Source: Marinisporobacter balticus
GTDB taxonomy: Bacteria > Bacillota > Clostridia > Peptostreptococcales > Thermotaleaceae
Reading direction: 5' to 3'
DNA length: 49,523 nt
Assembly: GCF_004345705.1 (NCBI RefSeq)
Contig: NZ_SLWV01000026.1
Coordinates: 1 to 49,523, forward strand
Part shown: one piece after another, positions 8,684 through 17,073 of the stretch
How the letters are laid out: every line of letters starts with the position of its first letter
How positions within the stretch are numbered: position 1 is the stretch's first letter
Notes under the pieces: model-generated
What the model was told of the DNA's origin: nothing
Database searches by the model: none
The model's input: the letters and a program-made list of their open reading frames with translations, nothing else
Program-made: the position numbers and the translations under genes

Positions 8684-10594
8684 ATGAAATTCAAAAAAAT
8701 CATTACTATATTGCTTTGTATAGCCATTATTGTAGGCTGCTTTACAGGATGTGCAGGGAATTTGGTTTCAGCAAATGGCAACAATCTATCCGATACAAGC
8801 AGTTCACAAACAAAAGACAATACAAATGCTTCAGTGACTATAACCGATACGTCTAAAATGTTTTCAAACAGGGATAAAGAAATCGGATACGATGAAGAAA
8901 AGTGCGTAATCATTACGTTAAACGACGACAATATACAATCAAGTGGCCGTGTAAAAATCAACGACACAACCGTTACAATCACAGATGAAGGTACATACCT
9001 ATTAAAGGGTAGTCTTACAAATGGTCAGATTATAGTGGATGCTGAAAAAACAGATAAAATCCAATTGGTTTTAGACAGTGTAAGCATTGGTAACACTTAT
9101 TCTGCTCCGATTTATGTAAAGCAGGCAGATAAGGTTTTTATCACACTTGCTAGTGGAACGATGAACACGCTTTGTACAAACGGAGAATTTACTAAAATAG
9201 ATGACAACCATATTGATGCGGTGATCTATTCAAAAGACGATTTGACATTAAATGGTAAAGGTGAACTTTCAATATCCACTGAATACGGAAACGGGATTAC
9301 CTCTAAAAACGATTTAGTGATTACAAGCGGAAAATACGAAATCAAAATAAGTGAACATGGGCTTGAGGGCAATGATAGTGTAAGAATTGCAAACGGTAGC
9401 TTTGAAATTACTTCAGGGCAAGATGGTATTCACAGCGAAAATTCAGATGATCCTTCTTTGGGGTTTATCTATATCGCAGACGGCAGTTTTAATATAACAT
9501 CAGAAACAGACGGTATTGACGGGGCTATTTCGATACAGGTTGACGCAGGGGACTTTAATATTATCACAGGAGGCGGAAGCGGCAACGCCAGTACTGAAAG
9601 CAAAGGCGAATTCCCTCCAGATTTGGGTAAACAGGATAAACAGTCAGAAACAAATGATACTCCAAGTGAAAAAGCGATAAAAGCAAATGGCAATATCATT
9701 GTGAATAATGGTACTTTTAATGTGAATTCCTCAGACGACAGTATTCACGCAAACAGTGATATTATAATCAATGGTGCTACATTTGAGTTATCTTCTGGAA
9801 ATGATGGTATTCACGCAGATTCCAATGTAACCATAAACAGCGGAAATATTAACATTTTAAAAAGCTACGAAGGGGTAGAGGGACAAAGTATTGATATTGT
9901 CGGCGGTAAGATTACACTCGTGGCTTCTGATGACGGTTTTAACGCCGCAGGAGGAAATGAAGATACTTTTGCGACAGATGAAAATGCTTATATCAAAATA
10001 AGCGGAGGTATAATTAAAATTAATGCCAGAGGTGACGGCGTAGACTCCAACGGCCATCTTTATGTTACAGGCGGAGAAACCTATGTTTCAGGTCCAACAA
10101 ATAACGGAAATGGTGCGATTGATTATAACGGCACGGCCGATATTTCAGGGGGAATATTTATCGCTGTAGGTTCAAGTGGTATGGCGCAGAACTTTGGAAA
10201 TGAATCTACACAAGGATCTATCCTTGTAAACACGCAAAGTATGCAAAATGGTGCAATAACATTGAAGGACAGCAGTGGAAAAGAACTTGTCAACTATACG
10301 CCTGAAAAAGAGTATAACTGCGTTGTTATCAGCAGCCCAGATATTAAGAAAGGTGAAACATATACCATAGTAATGGGTTCTGACAGCCAAACTATTGAAA
10401 TGACAAACCTGATTTACGGTTCAGGCGGTGGAATGGGCGGTGGAAGACCTAAGAGACCCGATGGTGAAAATAGGGGTCACCGCCCCACAGGTGATAGGTC
10501 AGAAAGGCCAGGCGGCGAGATAAACGGTGAACGACCTCAACCACCAACTTTAGGCGCCTTTCCTCAGGAGGGAAACCTGGCAAAAAAACAATGA
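8684..10594 (+). CDS. Secreted lipoprotein with carbohydrate-binding (DUF4353-type) repeats
   Basis: A 636-residue lipoprotein. A signal peptide ends in the lipobox FTGC with Cys23 as anchor. The body (about 60-560) is a beta-rich series of repeats such as GNDGIHADSNVTINSG and SSDDSIHANSDIIING, as in DUF4353 'carbohydrate-binding domain' proteins that probably form a beta-helix. The C-terminus (about 575-630) is rich in Gly, Arg and Pro. It starts 11 bases after the DUF4956 gene behind AAGGAGG. It is the last gene of the operon; cell-surface display with the DUF4956 and VTC partners is likely. Confidence 0.85.
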   Translation: MKFKKIITILLCIAIIVGCFTGCAGNLVSANGNNLSDTSSSQTKDNTNASVTITDTSKMFSNRDKEIGYDEEKCVIITLNDDNIQSSGRVKINDTTVTITDEGTYLLKGSLTNGQIIVDAEKTDKIQLVLDSVSIGNTYSAPIYVKQADKVFITLASGTMNTLCTNGEFTKIDDNHIDAVIYSKDDLTLNGKGELSISTEYGNGITSKNDLVITSGKYEIKISEHGLEGNDSVRIANGSFEITSGQDGIHSENSDDPSLGFIYIADGSFNITSETDGIDGAISIQVDAGDFNIITGGGSGNASTESKGEFPPDLGKQDKQSETNDTPSEKAIKANGNIIVNNGTFNVNSSDDSIHANSDIIINGATFELSSGNDGIHADSNVTINSGNINILKSYEGVEGQSIDIVGGKITLVASDDGFNAAGGNEDTFATDENAYIKISGGIIKINARGDGVDSNGHLYVTGGETYVSGPTNNGNGAIDYNGTADISGGIFIAVGSSGMAQNFGNESTQGSILVNTQSMQNGAITLKDSSGKELVNYTPEKEYNCVVISSPDIKKGETYTIVMGSDSQTIEMTNLIYGSGGGMGGGRPKRPDGENRGHRPTGDRSERPGGEINGERPQPPTLGAFPQEGNLAKKQ

Positions 10595-10684
10595 AGCCAG
10601 GACCACATTTAGTAGGTAGAGTATGTAAATAATGGAATGTTTATGAAGCTTTTGAAGAATAGAAATATTTTAGTTTTCATCATA

Positions 10685-10730
10685 GAAAATAGTCCTTTGT
10701 CTTTTGTTGACATAGGACTATTTTCCATGA
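10685..10730 (+). terminator. Terminator after the lipoprotein gene
   Basis: GAAAATAGTCCT (10685-10696) pairs with AGGACTATTTTC (10714-10725). The promoter of the next operon (TTGACA, 10707-10712) lies in its loop. Confidence 0.7.
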
Positions 10731-10736
10731 TACACT
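10707..10736 (+). promoter_or_regulatory. Promoter of the riboswitch-controlled permease operon
   Basis: A perfect -35 TTGACA (10707-10712), an 18-base spacer and a -10 TACACT (10731-10736) preceded by TG (extended -10). Transcription would start near 10743, about 20 bases before the SAM-I aptamer. Confidence 0.65.
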
Positions 10737-10761
10737 ACTTAAAATTGAATCGTTCAAAAAA

Positions 10762-10919
10762 CTCTTATCAAGAGTGGCGGAGGGACTGACCCAACGAAGC
10801 CCAGCAACCTGAAGAAATCTTACAAGGTGCTAAATTCAGCAGTGGAATACACTGGAAGATGAGAGAGGATTGGATTGCTGTCATAGCACTCAACCTCTTT
10901 CGTGTGAAAGAGGTTTTTT
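10762..10919 (+). promoter_or_regulatory. SAM-I (S-box) riboswitch with transcription terminator
   Basis: The aptamer spans 10762-10865. P1 is formed by CTCTTATC (10762-10769) and GATGAGAG (10858-10865). Conserved S-box blocks are present: AAGAGTGGCGGAGGGACTG, CAGCAACC and AAGGTGCTAAATTCAGCAG. A terminator hairpin follows, AACCTCTTTC (10892-10901) with GAAAGAGGTT (10906-10915) and six T. The 3' strand of P1 (GAGAGAGG) can instead pair with CCTCTTTC as antiterminator. High S-adenosylmethionine should therefore switch off the permease and methyltransferase genes. Confidence 0.95.
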
Positions 10920-10941
10920 GTTCGTTAAAGGAGTGTGCAGA

Positions 10942-12357
10942 ATGAAAGAAAAAAGACTAGGCTTGTTCTTGTTAATTACGCTAGGCATTGGATCTATGAT
11001 CGGTGGGGGGATATTTAACAGCCCTACAGACCTTATCGGCAATGCCAATCCTATGGCATCTGTATTCGCTTGGTTGGTCGGGGGCTTTGGAGTATTCACC
11101 TTGGTGTTGGTTTTTCAAGACCTAGCATTCCAACGACCAGAGCTAAAGGGCGGTATTTACTCCTATGCCCGAGAAGGTTTTGGAGAGTTTATTGGGTTTT
11201 TCAGTGCTTTTGGCTATTGGATTGGAGGTTTATTGGGGATTGTGGCATTTTTTCCTTTATTTTTTAAAACCCTTAACAGCTTGTTGCCAAAAGGCCATGG
11301 TATTACTCCGATGTGGGCCTTTATTTGTGGATCGGTGGCCCTTTGGATTATTACGGGAGTTATTGCCATGGGGGTACGGGATGCAGGGATTGTAAATGCA
11401 TTGGTTACCATGGCTAAGTTGATTCCTTTGGCATTGGTAGTAATTCTAGGGATTAGCGTATTTCGTAGTGAGTTATTCTTCGTACCCGATTGGCAAACTA
11501 CCTTGGTATCTACAGGAAATCCTACTTCAATCTTTAAGCAAATCCAAGGTGCCATGGGCACCATATTATGGTGTTTTTTAGGGGTAGAAGCTGCTGTTGT
11601 CCTTTCGGGTCGGGCAGTCTCTCAAAAGGTTGTCAGCCAGGCAACGATTTGGGCTTTCTTCATTACCTTGCTTATTTACATGGCAGTCTCCACCATCGCC
11701 ATGGGGGTAGTGGACACCAAATTATTGGCAGAAGCCGCTACGCCATTATCTGACGTATTGGGAAAAACCTTTATCGGTGCAGCTGGAGCTACCTTGGTGA
11801 AAATAGGACTCTTGATTTCTGTATCGGGCGCTACTTTGAGCTGGATTTTGTTGGTAGTGGAATTGCCTTGGCTGGCAGCGAAGGATGGCGTAATGCCTAG
11901 CTGGTTTGCTAAAGAAAATGACAAAGGAGTACCTATCCGATCTCTTATCGTAACGAATATCTTGATTCAGATATTTTTGTTGTCTCTTTTGTCAGAACAA
12001 TTTCAGTCCACTTATAATACCATTTATTGCATGAGTACTAGCACCATGTTGATTCCGTACATTTTTTCTGGATTGTTCGCCTGCAAACTTGCGCTACAAG
12101 AAAATAGGAAAGGGCTGAATTTGGTAACAGGGATTTTGGCCACCTTGTACTCCGTTTTTGTGCTCTATGCCGTAGGGTGGCTGTACTTGGCATTGACCGT
12201 TACTTTCTTTGCCATTGGCCTTATTCCCTTTCATATGGCAAAAATAGAAAATAAATCCTCATATAAACCCCTCGAATGGGTTGGGGTTGTTTTATTCATC
12301 ATAGGGGCTGCCTACCTGTTGGGACAGATAACCACAGGCGCTATAAATCTTGGATAG
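10942..12357 (+). CDS. APC-family amino-acid permease, likely methionine-cycle related
   Basis: A 471-residue transporter with about 12 membrane segments and the APC-type N-terminus GIGSMIGGGIFNSP. By sequence it looks like the basic amino acid/antiporter (APA) branch. The start at 10942 follows AAAGGAG; an upstream in-frame ATG lies within the riboswitch expression platform and is ignored. Control by a SAM riboswitch and the adjacent homocysteine S-methyltransferase suggest uptake of S-methylmethionine or another methyl donor or methionine precursor (inference). Family similarity alone would not reveal this. Confidence 0.82.
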   Translation: MKEKRLGLFLLITLGIGSMIGGGIFNSPTDLIGNANPMASVFAWLVGGFGVFTLVLVFQDLAFQRPELKGGIYSYAREGFGEFIGFFSAFGYWIGGLLGIVAFFPLFFKTLNSLLPKGHGITPMWAFICGSVALWIITGVIAMGVRDAGIVNALVTMAKLIPLALVVILGISVFRSELFFVPDWQTTLVSTGNPTSIFKQIQGAMGTILWCFLGVEAAVVLSGRAVSQKVVSQATIWAFFITLLIYMAVSTIAMGVVDTKLLAEAATPLSDVLGKTFIGAAGATLVKIGLLISVSGATLSWILLVVELPWLAAKDGVMPSWFAKENDKGVPIRSLIVTNILIQIFLLSLLSEQFQSTYNTIYCMSTSTMLIPYIFSGLFACKLALQENRKGLNLVTGILATLYSVFVLYAVGWLYLALTVTFFAIGLIPFHMAKIENKSSYKPLEWVGVVLFIIGAAYLLGQITTGAINLG

Positions 12358-12438
12358 GGGGAATTTTATTTGACCTCTTTGGTTTTTAAAAATATATTTT
12401 CAACGGTATTTTAAACTTACTTGAAAAGGAGACTACTT

Positions 12439-13374
12439 ATGAATCCAATACAACAGATTTTGTACAAATATCCATTGATGATACTAGATGGTGCCTTCTC
12501 CACAGAACTAGAGCGTCGAGGCTGTGATTTAAACGACCCTCTTTGGTCGGCTAAGATTCTGATGGAAAATCCTGAGATTATTGGGGCAGTACACGAAGAT
12601 TATTTTAGGGCAGGAGCTGACTGTGTCATCACTGCTAGCTACCAAGCTACCTACGAAGGCTTTATGAAGCGAGGTCTCACCAAGCAAGAAGCGAAAGAAT
12701 TTATTCAGCTTTCTGTGCGCATTGCAGCCCAAGTAAGAGACCATTTCTGGGAAAACCCTGAAAATAGGATAAACCGACCAAAACCTCTTGTGGCAGCTTC
12801 AGTGGGTCCGTATGGCGCTTATATGGCGGATGGATCTGAGTACAGAGGGGATTACGGTTTAACGCAAGTCCAGTTGATGGAATTTCATCGAGAAAGGATG
12901 AATACGTTAATTGAGGCTGGGCCGGATATATTGGCCTGCGAAACTATTCCCTGCCTAGTGGAGGCGAAAGCCATTGTAAATGTTTTGGAGGAACACCCTC
13001 AGGTATACGCATGGATTAGCTTTAGTGCTAAGGATGGGGAACGCATCAACAGTGGGGAACGGATTGAAGACTGTGCCCGTTGGCTTCATACTCATCCTCA
13101 AGTGGTAGCCATTGGTGTCAATTGCACGCCTCCAGAATTTATGGAATCCCTAATTGTCCAGATCCGTAAGGGTACTGATAAACCCATTTTGGTGTATCCT
13201 AATTCTGGAGAGCATTACGATGCTCAAACTAAGAATTGGCACGGTTGTTCTTCTGGTCTTTGCTATGGGGATAGTGCTAAGAAGTGGTTTGAAAAGGGAG
13301 CTAAACTAATTGGTGGTTGCTGCAGAACTACGCCACAGGATATCCGAGAAATCGCCGTTTGGGGTAGAAAGTGA
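12439..13374 (+). CDS. mmuM: Homocysteine S-methyltransferase
   Basis: A 311-residue enzyme that would transfer a methyl group from S-methylmethionine (or SAM) to homocysteine, making methionine. The N-terminal ILDGAFSTELERRG and the zinc-binding cysteines in GVNCTPP and IGGCCRTTPQ near the C-terminus are characteristic of the MmuM/YagD family. The start ATG at 12439 is preceded by AAAGGAG; a TTG six codons upstream overlaps that site. It shares the SAM-riboswitch transcript with the permease, so the pair forms a salvage route to methionine. Confidence 0.92.
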   Translation: MNPIQQILYKYPLMILDGAFSTELERRGCDLNDPLWSAKILMENPEIIGAVHEDYFRAGADCVITASYQATYEGFMKRGLTKQEAKEFIQLSVRIAAQVRDHFWENPENRINRPKPLVAASVGPYGAYMADGSEYRGDYGLTQVQLMEFHRERMNTLIEAGPDILACETIPCLVEAKAIVNVLEEHPQVYAWISFSAKDGERINSGERIEDCARWLHTHPQVVAIGVNCTPPEFMESLIVQIRKGTDKPILVYPNSGEHYDAQTKNWHGCSSGLCYGDSAKKWFEKGAKLIGGCCRTTPQDIREIAVWGRK

Positions 13375-13504
13375 ATTTAGGTTGTTTTTATTCATGGGTC
13401 TAAAAAGGGCATCTGTTTTATTGTACAACAAATAAACCTACGGAAAAATTGGGTTTTTTAAAGACATAGGGCTCAAAATAGATTATAATTAAATTGCTTT
13501 ATGC

Positions 13505-13552
13505 GGCGAATCTACATGCCTTTACGGTGTGATTTTCGCCCATTTTTTTTTT
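13505..13552 (+). terminator. Strong terminator of the permease-mmuM operon
   Basis: GGCGAA (13505-13510) pairs with TTCGCC (13535-13540), with an inner stem CATGCC/GGTGTG and a run of ten T. It overlaps the end of the IS4 remnant on the other strand. Confidence 0.8.
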
Positions 13553-13782
13553 ATACAATTAAATATTTCTATCAATAGTTTATAAACCTTTGACGATGCT
13601 TTTATGCGATTTGAATATATTTTTTCAATATACTGTTTTATGATCTCAGTACTTTTGATTTCACTTACTTCTAGCTGTTCTTTATGTAGGCGTTCATTTC
13701 TTATTTTAAACATTATTGCTGAACTTAATACCAATAAAATAAGCTTTCGATAAAGCTGACATTTGAATCTCTCTATTTTCAC
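13522..13782 (-). pseudogene. C-terminal fragment of an IS4-family transposase
   Basis: An 86-codon frame with IERFKCQLYRKLILLVL followed by a basic helical tail resembles the C-terminal end of clostridial IS4-family transposases ('RFECQLYGKLI' type). No DDE catalytic core or start region is present upstream on this strand, so this is a relic. A 5' half of a related transposase occurs at 44113-44383. Confidence 0.55.
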
Positions 13783-13830
13783 AGGCTTTACATTTGAGAT
13801 CGTAAAGATAGATTTCCAAAATACCGATGA

Positions 13831-13915
13831 ATTTATATGAAATTTTAAGTATATCAGTGTTGATTTAAAAAGGATTTTGGAGCAGAATTTTTGGTAAGTA
13901 AAATTTCATATAAAT
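13831..13915. repeat. 17-bp perfect inverted repeat in a non-coding stretch
   Basis: The 17-bp arms at 13831-13847 (starting ATTTATATGAAA) and 13899-13915 are exact inverted copies with 51 bases between them. The whole 13783-14141 region has no gene. The repeat may be an IS relic, a small non-autonomous element or an RNA hairpin. Confidence 0.6.
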
Positions 13916-13933
13916 ACTAAGAACGTTTTTAAA

Positions 13934-13959
13934 AAGCTCCTGGTGTGATCCAGGAGCTT
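13934..13959 (-). terminator. Terminator-like hairpin (minus strand)
   Basis: AAGCTCCTGG (13934-13943) and CCAGGAGCTT (13950-13959) form a perfect 10-bp stem. On the minus strand it is followed by TTTTTAAAAACG, as in a terminator, but there is no intact minus-strand gene to its right; on the plus strand no U-run follows. Confidence 0.5.
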
Positions 13960-14141
13960 AACTATGGGCTAAACATATATTTGAGGAATAGCTGAAAGTT
14001 AAATGAAAACATATAACTATATCCATATTTACTAAATAATGTTAAAATAGACCTAAATAATTTATACGCTAAACTAATGTTTAGGTGAATGGGATGTGTT
14101 ATTTTTTCAATTTCAAAAGATAGAAAGGAGCGTTAAATTTT

Positions 14142-14582
14142 ATGCATTATTTTTTTAAAAAAGTCATTCTACTTATGATTATACTTTCATTTTCTATTTC
14201 TTTTTCATATGCGCAAGATCAAAATATGAAATTAATTATTAATGATAGAATTATTGAAACAGAAGATTTTCATCCATTTATGAATGAGAAGAATCAAATT
14301 TTTGTGCCAGCTAGATCTACGTGTGCATATTTAGGATTTACTATGTGTTGGAAGCCAGAAGAAAGAACCATTACTTTTCTCTTTCATGATGGAAGTAAAG
14401 AAATCAAAGTATATATAGATAAAGGGACAGCTTATAACTATCAAAATCCTATTATACTAACTGAAAAACCTATCATTCATAACAACACAATTTTCATTCC
14501 ATTAGATATGATTTCTAATTATTTAGATGGCCATGTTTTATACAAGGGGTATCAGCATCAAAATGCGGAAATTATACTCTAA
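14142..14582 (+). CDS. Secreted copper-amine-oxidase-N-terminal-domain protein
   Basis: A 146-residue protein with a signal peptide (about 1-25, ending SYAQ), then a copper_amine_oxidase_N-like domain: IINDRIIETEDFHPFM, QIFVPARSTCAYLG and TIFIPLDMISNYL are the recurring motif set of this family. The name is historical; no oxidase catalytic domain is present. Such proteins are common on clostridial cell surfaces. It has a GAAAGGAG binding site and no clear operon partner. Confidence 0.8.
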   Translation: MHYFFKKVILLMIILSFSISFSYAQDQNMKLIINDRIIETEDFHPFMNEKNQIFVPARSTCAYLGFTMCWKPEERTITFLFHDGSKEIKVYIDKGTAYNYQNPIILTEKPIIHNNTIFIPLDMISNYLDGHVLYKGYQHQNAEIIL

Positions 14583-14603
14583 TAAGTAATTTGAAATTTA
14601 TAA

Positions 14604-15471
14604 CATCTAAAACTTGTTTTATTCGTAGTAAATGAAGTAGAGGGAGTTAGTGCAGAATTCCGAAATAAAAGTATATCTGGAATGAGGAACTTCATCAATG
14701 CATTCTTAATAGGAGAATCCTTATTTATAGTAGTGTTGGAGACAATTGGCTTTGGATTTCCAATAACATTTCCAAATATTAGGGCTGAAATACTAGTAAA
14801 CTTTATAATAGTACTGCTATATATACTCGGGCCGATAAATGCGATATTAAGGGTAGTACCTCAGATCGTTCAAATGAATATTGCGAGGAAGCGTATAGAG
14901 AAACTCACAAAGGAAATTCCAGCAAGACAAGAAGAAGAGAACCCAGAGAGAAATTTTCAATAGCATAGAGAGTATGAAACTAGAAAATATTATTTTCAAA
15001 TATGAAGAAGGCGAAGAACATAAAAGATTTGAAATTGAAGAATATATATCCGTAATATTCAGTGATTTTCATTTGTTTGAAAGATTATATGATGTTGACT
15101 GTAGTAAAAGAGAAGAAGATATAAAAGCGTATTTAAATCTTTTGGATTTAGAAGGGAAGAAAAGGCTGCTTCAGTACAACTGATTTGTCTACGGGGCAGA
15201 AAAAGAGACTAGCTTTATTAAGATGTTATTTAGGGGTAGCGCCAATTTAGAAAATAGACCTATATATCTATTCGATGAATTGGTAGAAGACCAAGACCCA
15301 CAGTTTAGAAAATTCTTTTATAGAAAGTTACTTCCTAAGATGAAGGAGAAAGGGAAAATAATTATAGCTGTTACCCATGATGATCATTACTTTGATGTAG
15401 CAGATAAAATTTTTAAGATGTATCTAGGAAAAATTGAGATGATAGAGGATATAGCAATACGTGAAATCTAA
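14604..15471 (+). pseudogene. Broken cyclic-peptide ABC exporter (PvdE/SyrD type)
   Basis: Pieces of one exporter lie in order but in different frames. 14604-14963 gives the last membrane part (LLYILGPINAILRVVPQI). 14974-15181 gives the start of the ATPase (MKLENIIFKYEEGEE) joined directly to ISVIFSDFHLFERLYDVD, so Walker A and about 60 residues are deleted. About 15176-15235 gives the ABC signature LSTGQKKRLALL in a third frame. 15223-15471 gives Walker B IYLFDELVEDQDP and the TH switch. At least three frameshifts and one internal deletion make it non-functional. This exporter family normally accompanies NRPS clusters. Confidence 0.8.
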
Positions 15472-15538
15472 GAAAAAAATATAATAATCGTTGATAATGA
15501 GTCAGCGGATGGTTTGTATATAAAGAAAGAGTGATAAT

Positions 15539-16228
15539 ATGGAGATACATGCTGTTAGAAGTAGCTATAGAATGGATTCATATTACTTTGATACTTTAAT
15601 GCGTTTTCTTTCCTACGAAGAAGGGGATAAGATAAAAAGATATCAAAGATGGGAGGATGCCCAGAGATACTTAATTGGAAAAATAGCAATTAAAAGTCTA
15701 ATTTGTAACAGTTATGGACTTGAAAACGAAGATATATATTTTTCAGTAAATAAATTTGGTAAGCCCTATGTTAAAGGTGTTAAAGACTTACACTTTAACA
15801 TTTCACATTCTGGAGAATGGGTTGTATATGCAATAGATCGTAGTTCCATTGGGATTGATGTAGAAGAGATAAATGATATTGATTTAGATATAGCAGATCG
15901 TTTTTTTTCTAAGGATGAATATAGTGAACTACTGGAACTAAATAAAGAGCATAGACTAGGTCGTTTTTTTGATCTTTGGACTTTAAAAGAGAGCTATATT
16001 AAAGCGGAAGGAAAGGGGATGTCTATACCACTAGATTCATTTACTATCAGAAAAAAAGGTGAGGTGATTAGCATAAAGGGTGCTGATAAAAGCTATTACT
16101 TTAAACAATATGATATTGCAGAAAATTATAAACTGTCTGTATGTGCTATGAATAATAATTTTCCAATGGATATAAATATTATGGAGCTTAAGGACTTTAG
16201 AAAGTATTCCATAAATTCAAGGAGGTAA
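15539..16228 (+). CDS. Sfp-type 4'-phosphopantetheinyl transferase
   Basis: A 229-residue enzyme that would load the phosphopantetheine arm onto carrier domains. Motifs: KFGKPY, LHFNISHSGEWVVYA, GIDVEEI (Mg/CoA binding) and FDLWTLKESYIKAEGKGM, all in the canonical Sfp order and spacing. Length is normal for the family. It lies between two decayed NRPS-type genes but is itself intact, and it is the only visible candidate for activating the ACP and PCP domains of the cluster at 19946-35062. Confidence 0.93.
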   Translation: MEIHAVRSSYRMDSYYFDTLMRFLSYEEGDKIKRYQRWEDAQRYLIGKIAIKSLICNSYGLENEDIYFSVNKFGKPYVKGVKDLHFNISHSGEWVVYAIDRSSIGIDVEEINDIDLDIADRFFSKDEYSELLELNKEHRLGRFFDLWTLKESYIKAEGKGMSIPLDSFTIRKKGEVISIKGADKSYYFKQYDIAENYKLSVCAMNNNFPMDINIMELKDFRKYSINSRR

Positions 16229-16233
16229 TGAGC

Positions 16234-16473
16234 ATGGATAAAATCACTTTATTTTGTTCGCCTTATGCTGGAGGTTCGGCTATTATATACAATAAATGGA
16301 AAAAATATTGATGATAGAATAGAGATAGTTCCTGTAGACTTAGCGGAAAGAGGAAAAATATTTAATGAAACGTTATATGATAAATTGGAAGATGTATATG
16401 AAATAATAAAAAACAATGTTAATTCTGCATATGGACTATTTGGTCACAGCAATGAAAAAGTCGGAATATTTTA
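16234..16473 (+). pseudogene. Frameshifted and truncated type II thioesterase
   Basis: The frame starts after GGAGGT with LFCSPYAGGSAIIYNKWKKY, then stops. One base away the reading continues as IDDRIEIVPVDLAERGKIF to LFGHSNE, where it ends. This is the first third of a GrsT-like thioesterase, closely parallel to the intact one at 34325-35062 (CLPYAGGSATIYWQWKKY). The shift lies in an A-run (near 16304-16311). Everything after the GHS nucleophile motif is missing. Confidence 0.85.
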
Positions 16474-16527
16474 AATATAAAAATTTTACTTATCCTACAA
16501 TATATTACATTATTTTCAAATAATTTG

Positions 16528-16542
16528 TACTATCATATAGTA
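16528..16542. promoter_or_regulatory. Palindrome upstream of the agr operon
   Basis: TACTAT-CAT-ATAGTA is a perfect 6-bp-arm palindrome 53 bases before the first agr gene. It is a possible operator; no matching copy was found elsewhere in the window. Confidence 0.3.
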
Positions 16543-16594
16543 ATAGCAATACACACTTTTTTATCTCTCTATATAATGAGAAAGGGGTATTTTA

Positions 16595-17062
16595 ATGTTC
16601 ACAATACCATTGGTAACTGCTGTAGTGGTAGGTTGGCCTGAAGTATTTATAATACTTCTAATGGGATGTTACTTATCGAATATAAGAAAATTAAATATAT
16701 ATAAAATAACATTAATTGCATGTATACAAGCTATAATCACTTATGAGACAAGAAAATTCTCCTTAGTATTTGGAATACATACCCTTATACATATGGTTAC
16801 GCTAAGTTTATTGGTTTATTTTATCCTAAATATAAGTTTTCATAAAGCTGTGATATCTGTTCTAATCGGTACAGTATTAGAAGGGATGGTTCAAAGCATC
16901 ATGTTACCATGCATTTTTAATTTCTATAGCATTGATGCATCCAGTTTGGCACAAAATTCAAAATATGTACCCCTTTGCTTTATACCTATTTTCATTGTTT
17001 CATGTTTATTTATATTGGTTATTAAAAAATTCAACATCTTAATATGGGATGTTGAAAAATAG
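16595..17062 (+). CDS. Membrane sensor half of a split AgrC-like receptor
   Basis: A 155-residue, almost entirely hydrophobic protein with about five membrane segments. It matches the N-terminal sensor part of clostridial AgrC-type kinases and ends KKFNILIWDVEK. The next frame starts 11 bases later and supplies the last membrane spans and kinase. In typical AgrC these parts are one protein of about 430 residues; here the two together add up to 444. It has an AAAGGGG binding site. Either a recent frameshift in GAAAAATAG split the gene, or it works as two subunits. Confidence 0.75.
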   Translation: MFTIPLVTAVVVGWPEVFIILLMGCYLSNIRKLNIYKITLIACIQAIITYETRKFSLVFGIHTLIHMVTLSLLVYFILNISFHKAVISVLIGTVLEGMVQSIMLPCIFNFYSIDASSLAQNSKYVPLCFIPIFIVSCLFILVIKKFNILIWDVEK

Positions 17063-17073
17063 AAGGTGTTATA

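Noticed and set aside
16572..16577. TATAAT as a promoter for the agr operon
   Set aside because: It is only 17 bases before the start codon; transcription from it would remove the ribosome binding site.
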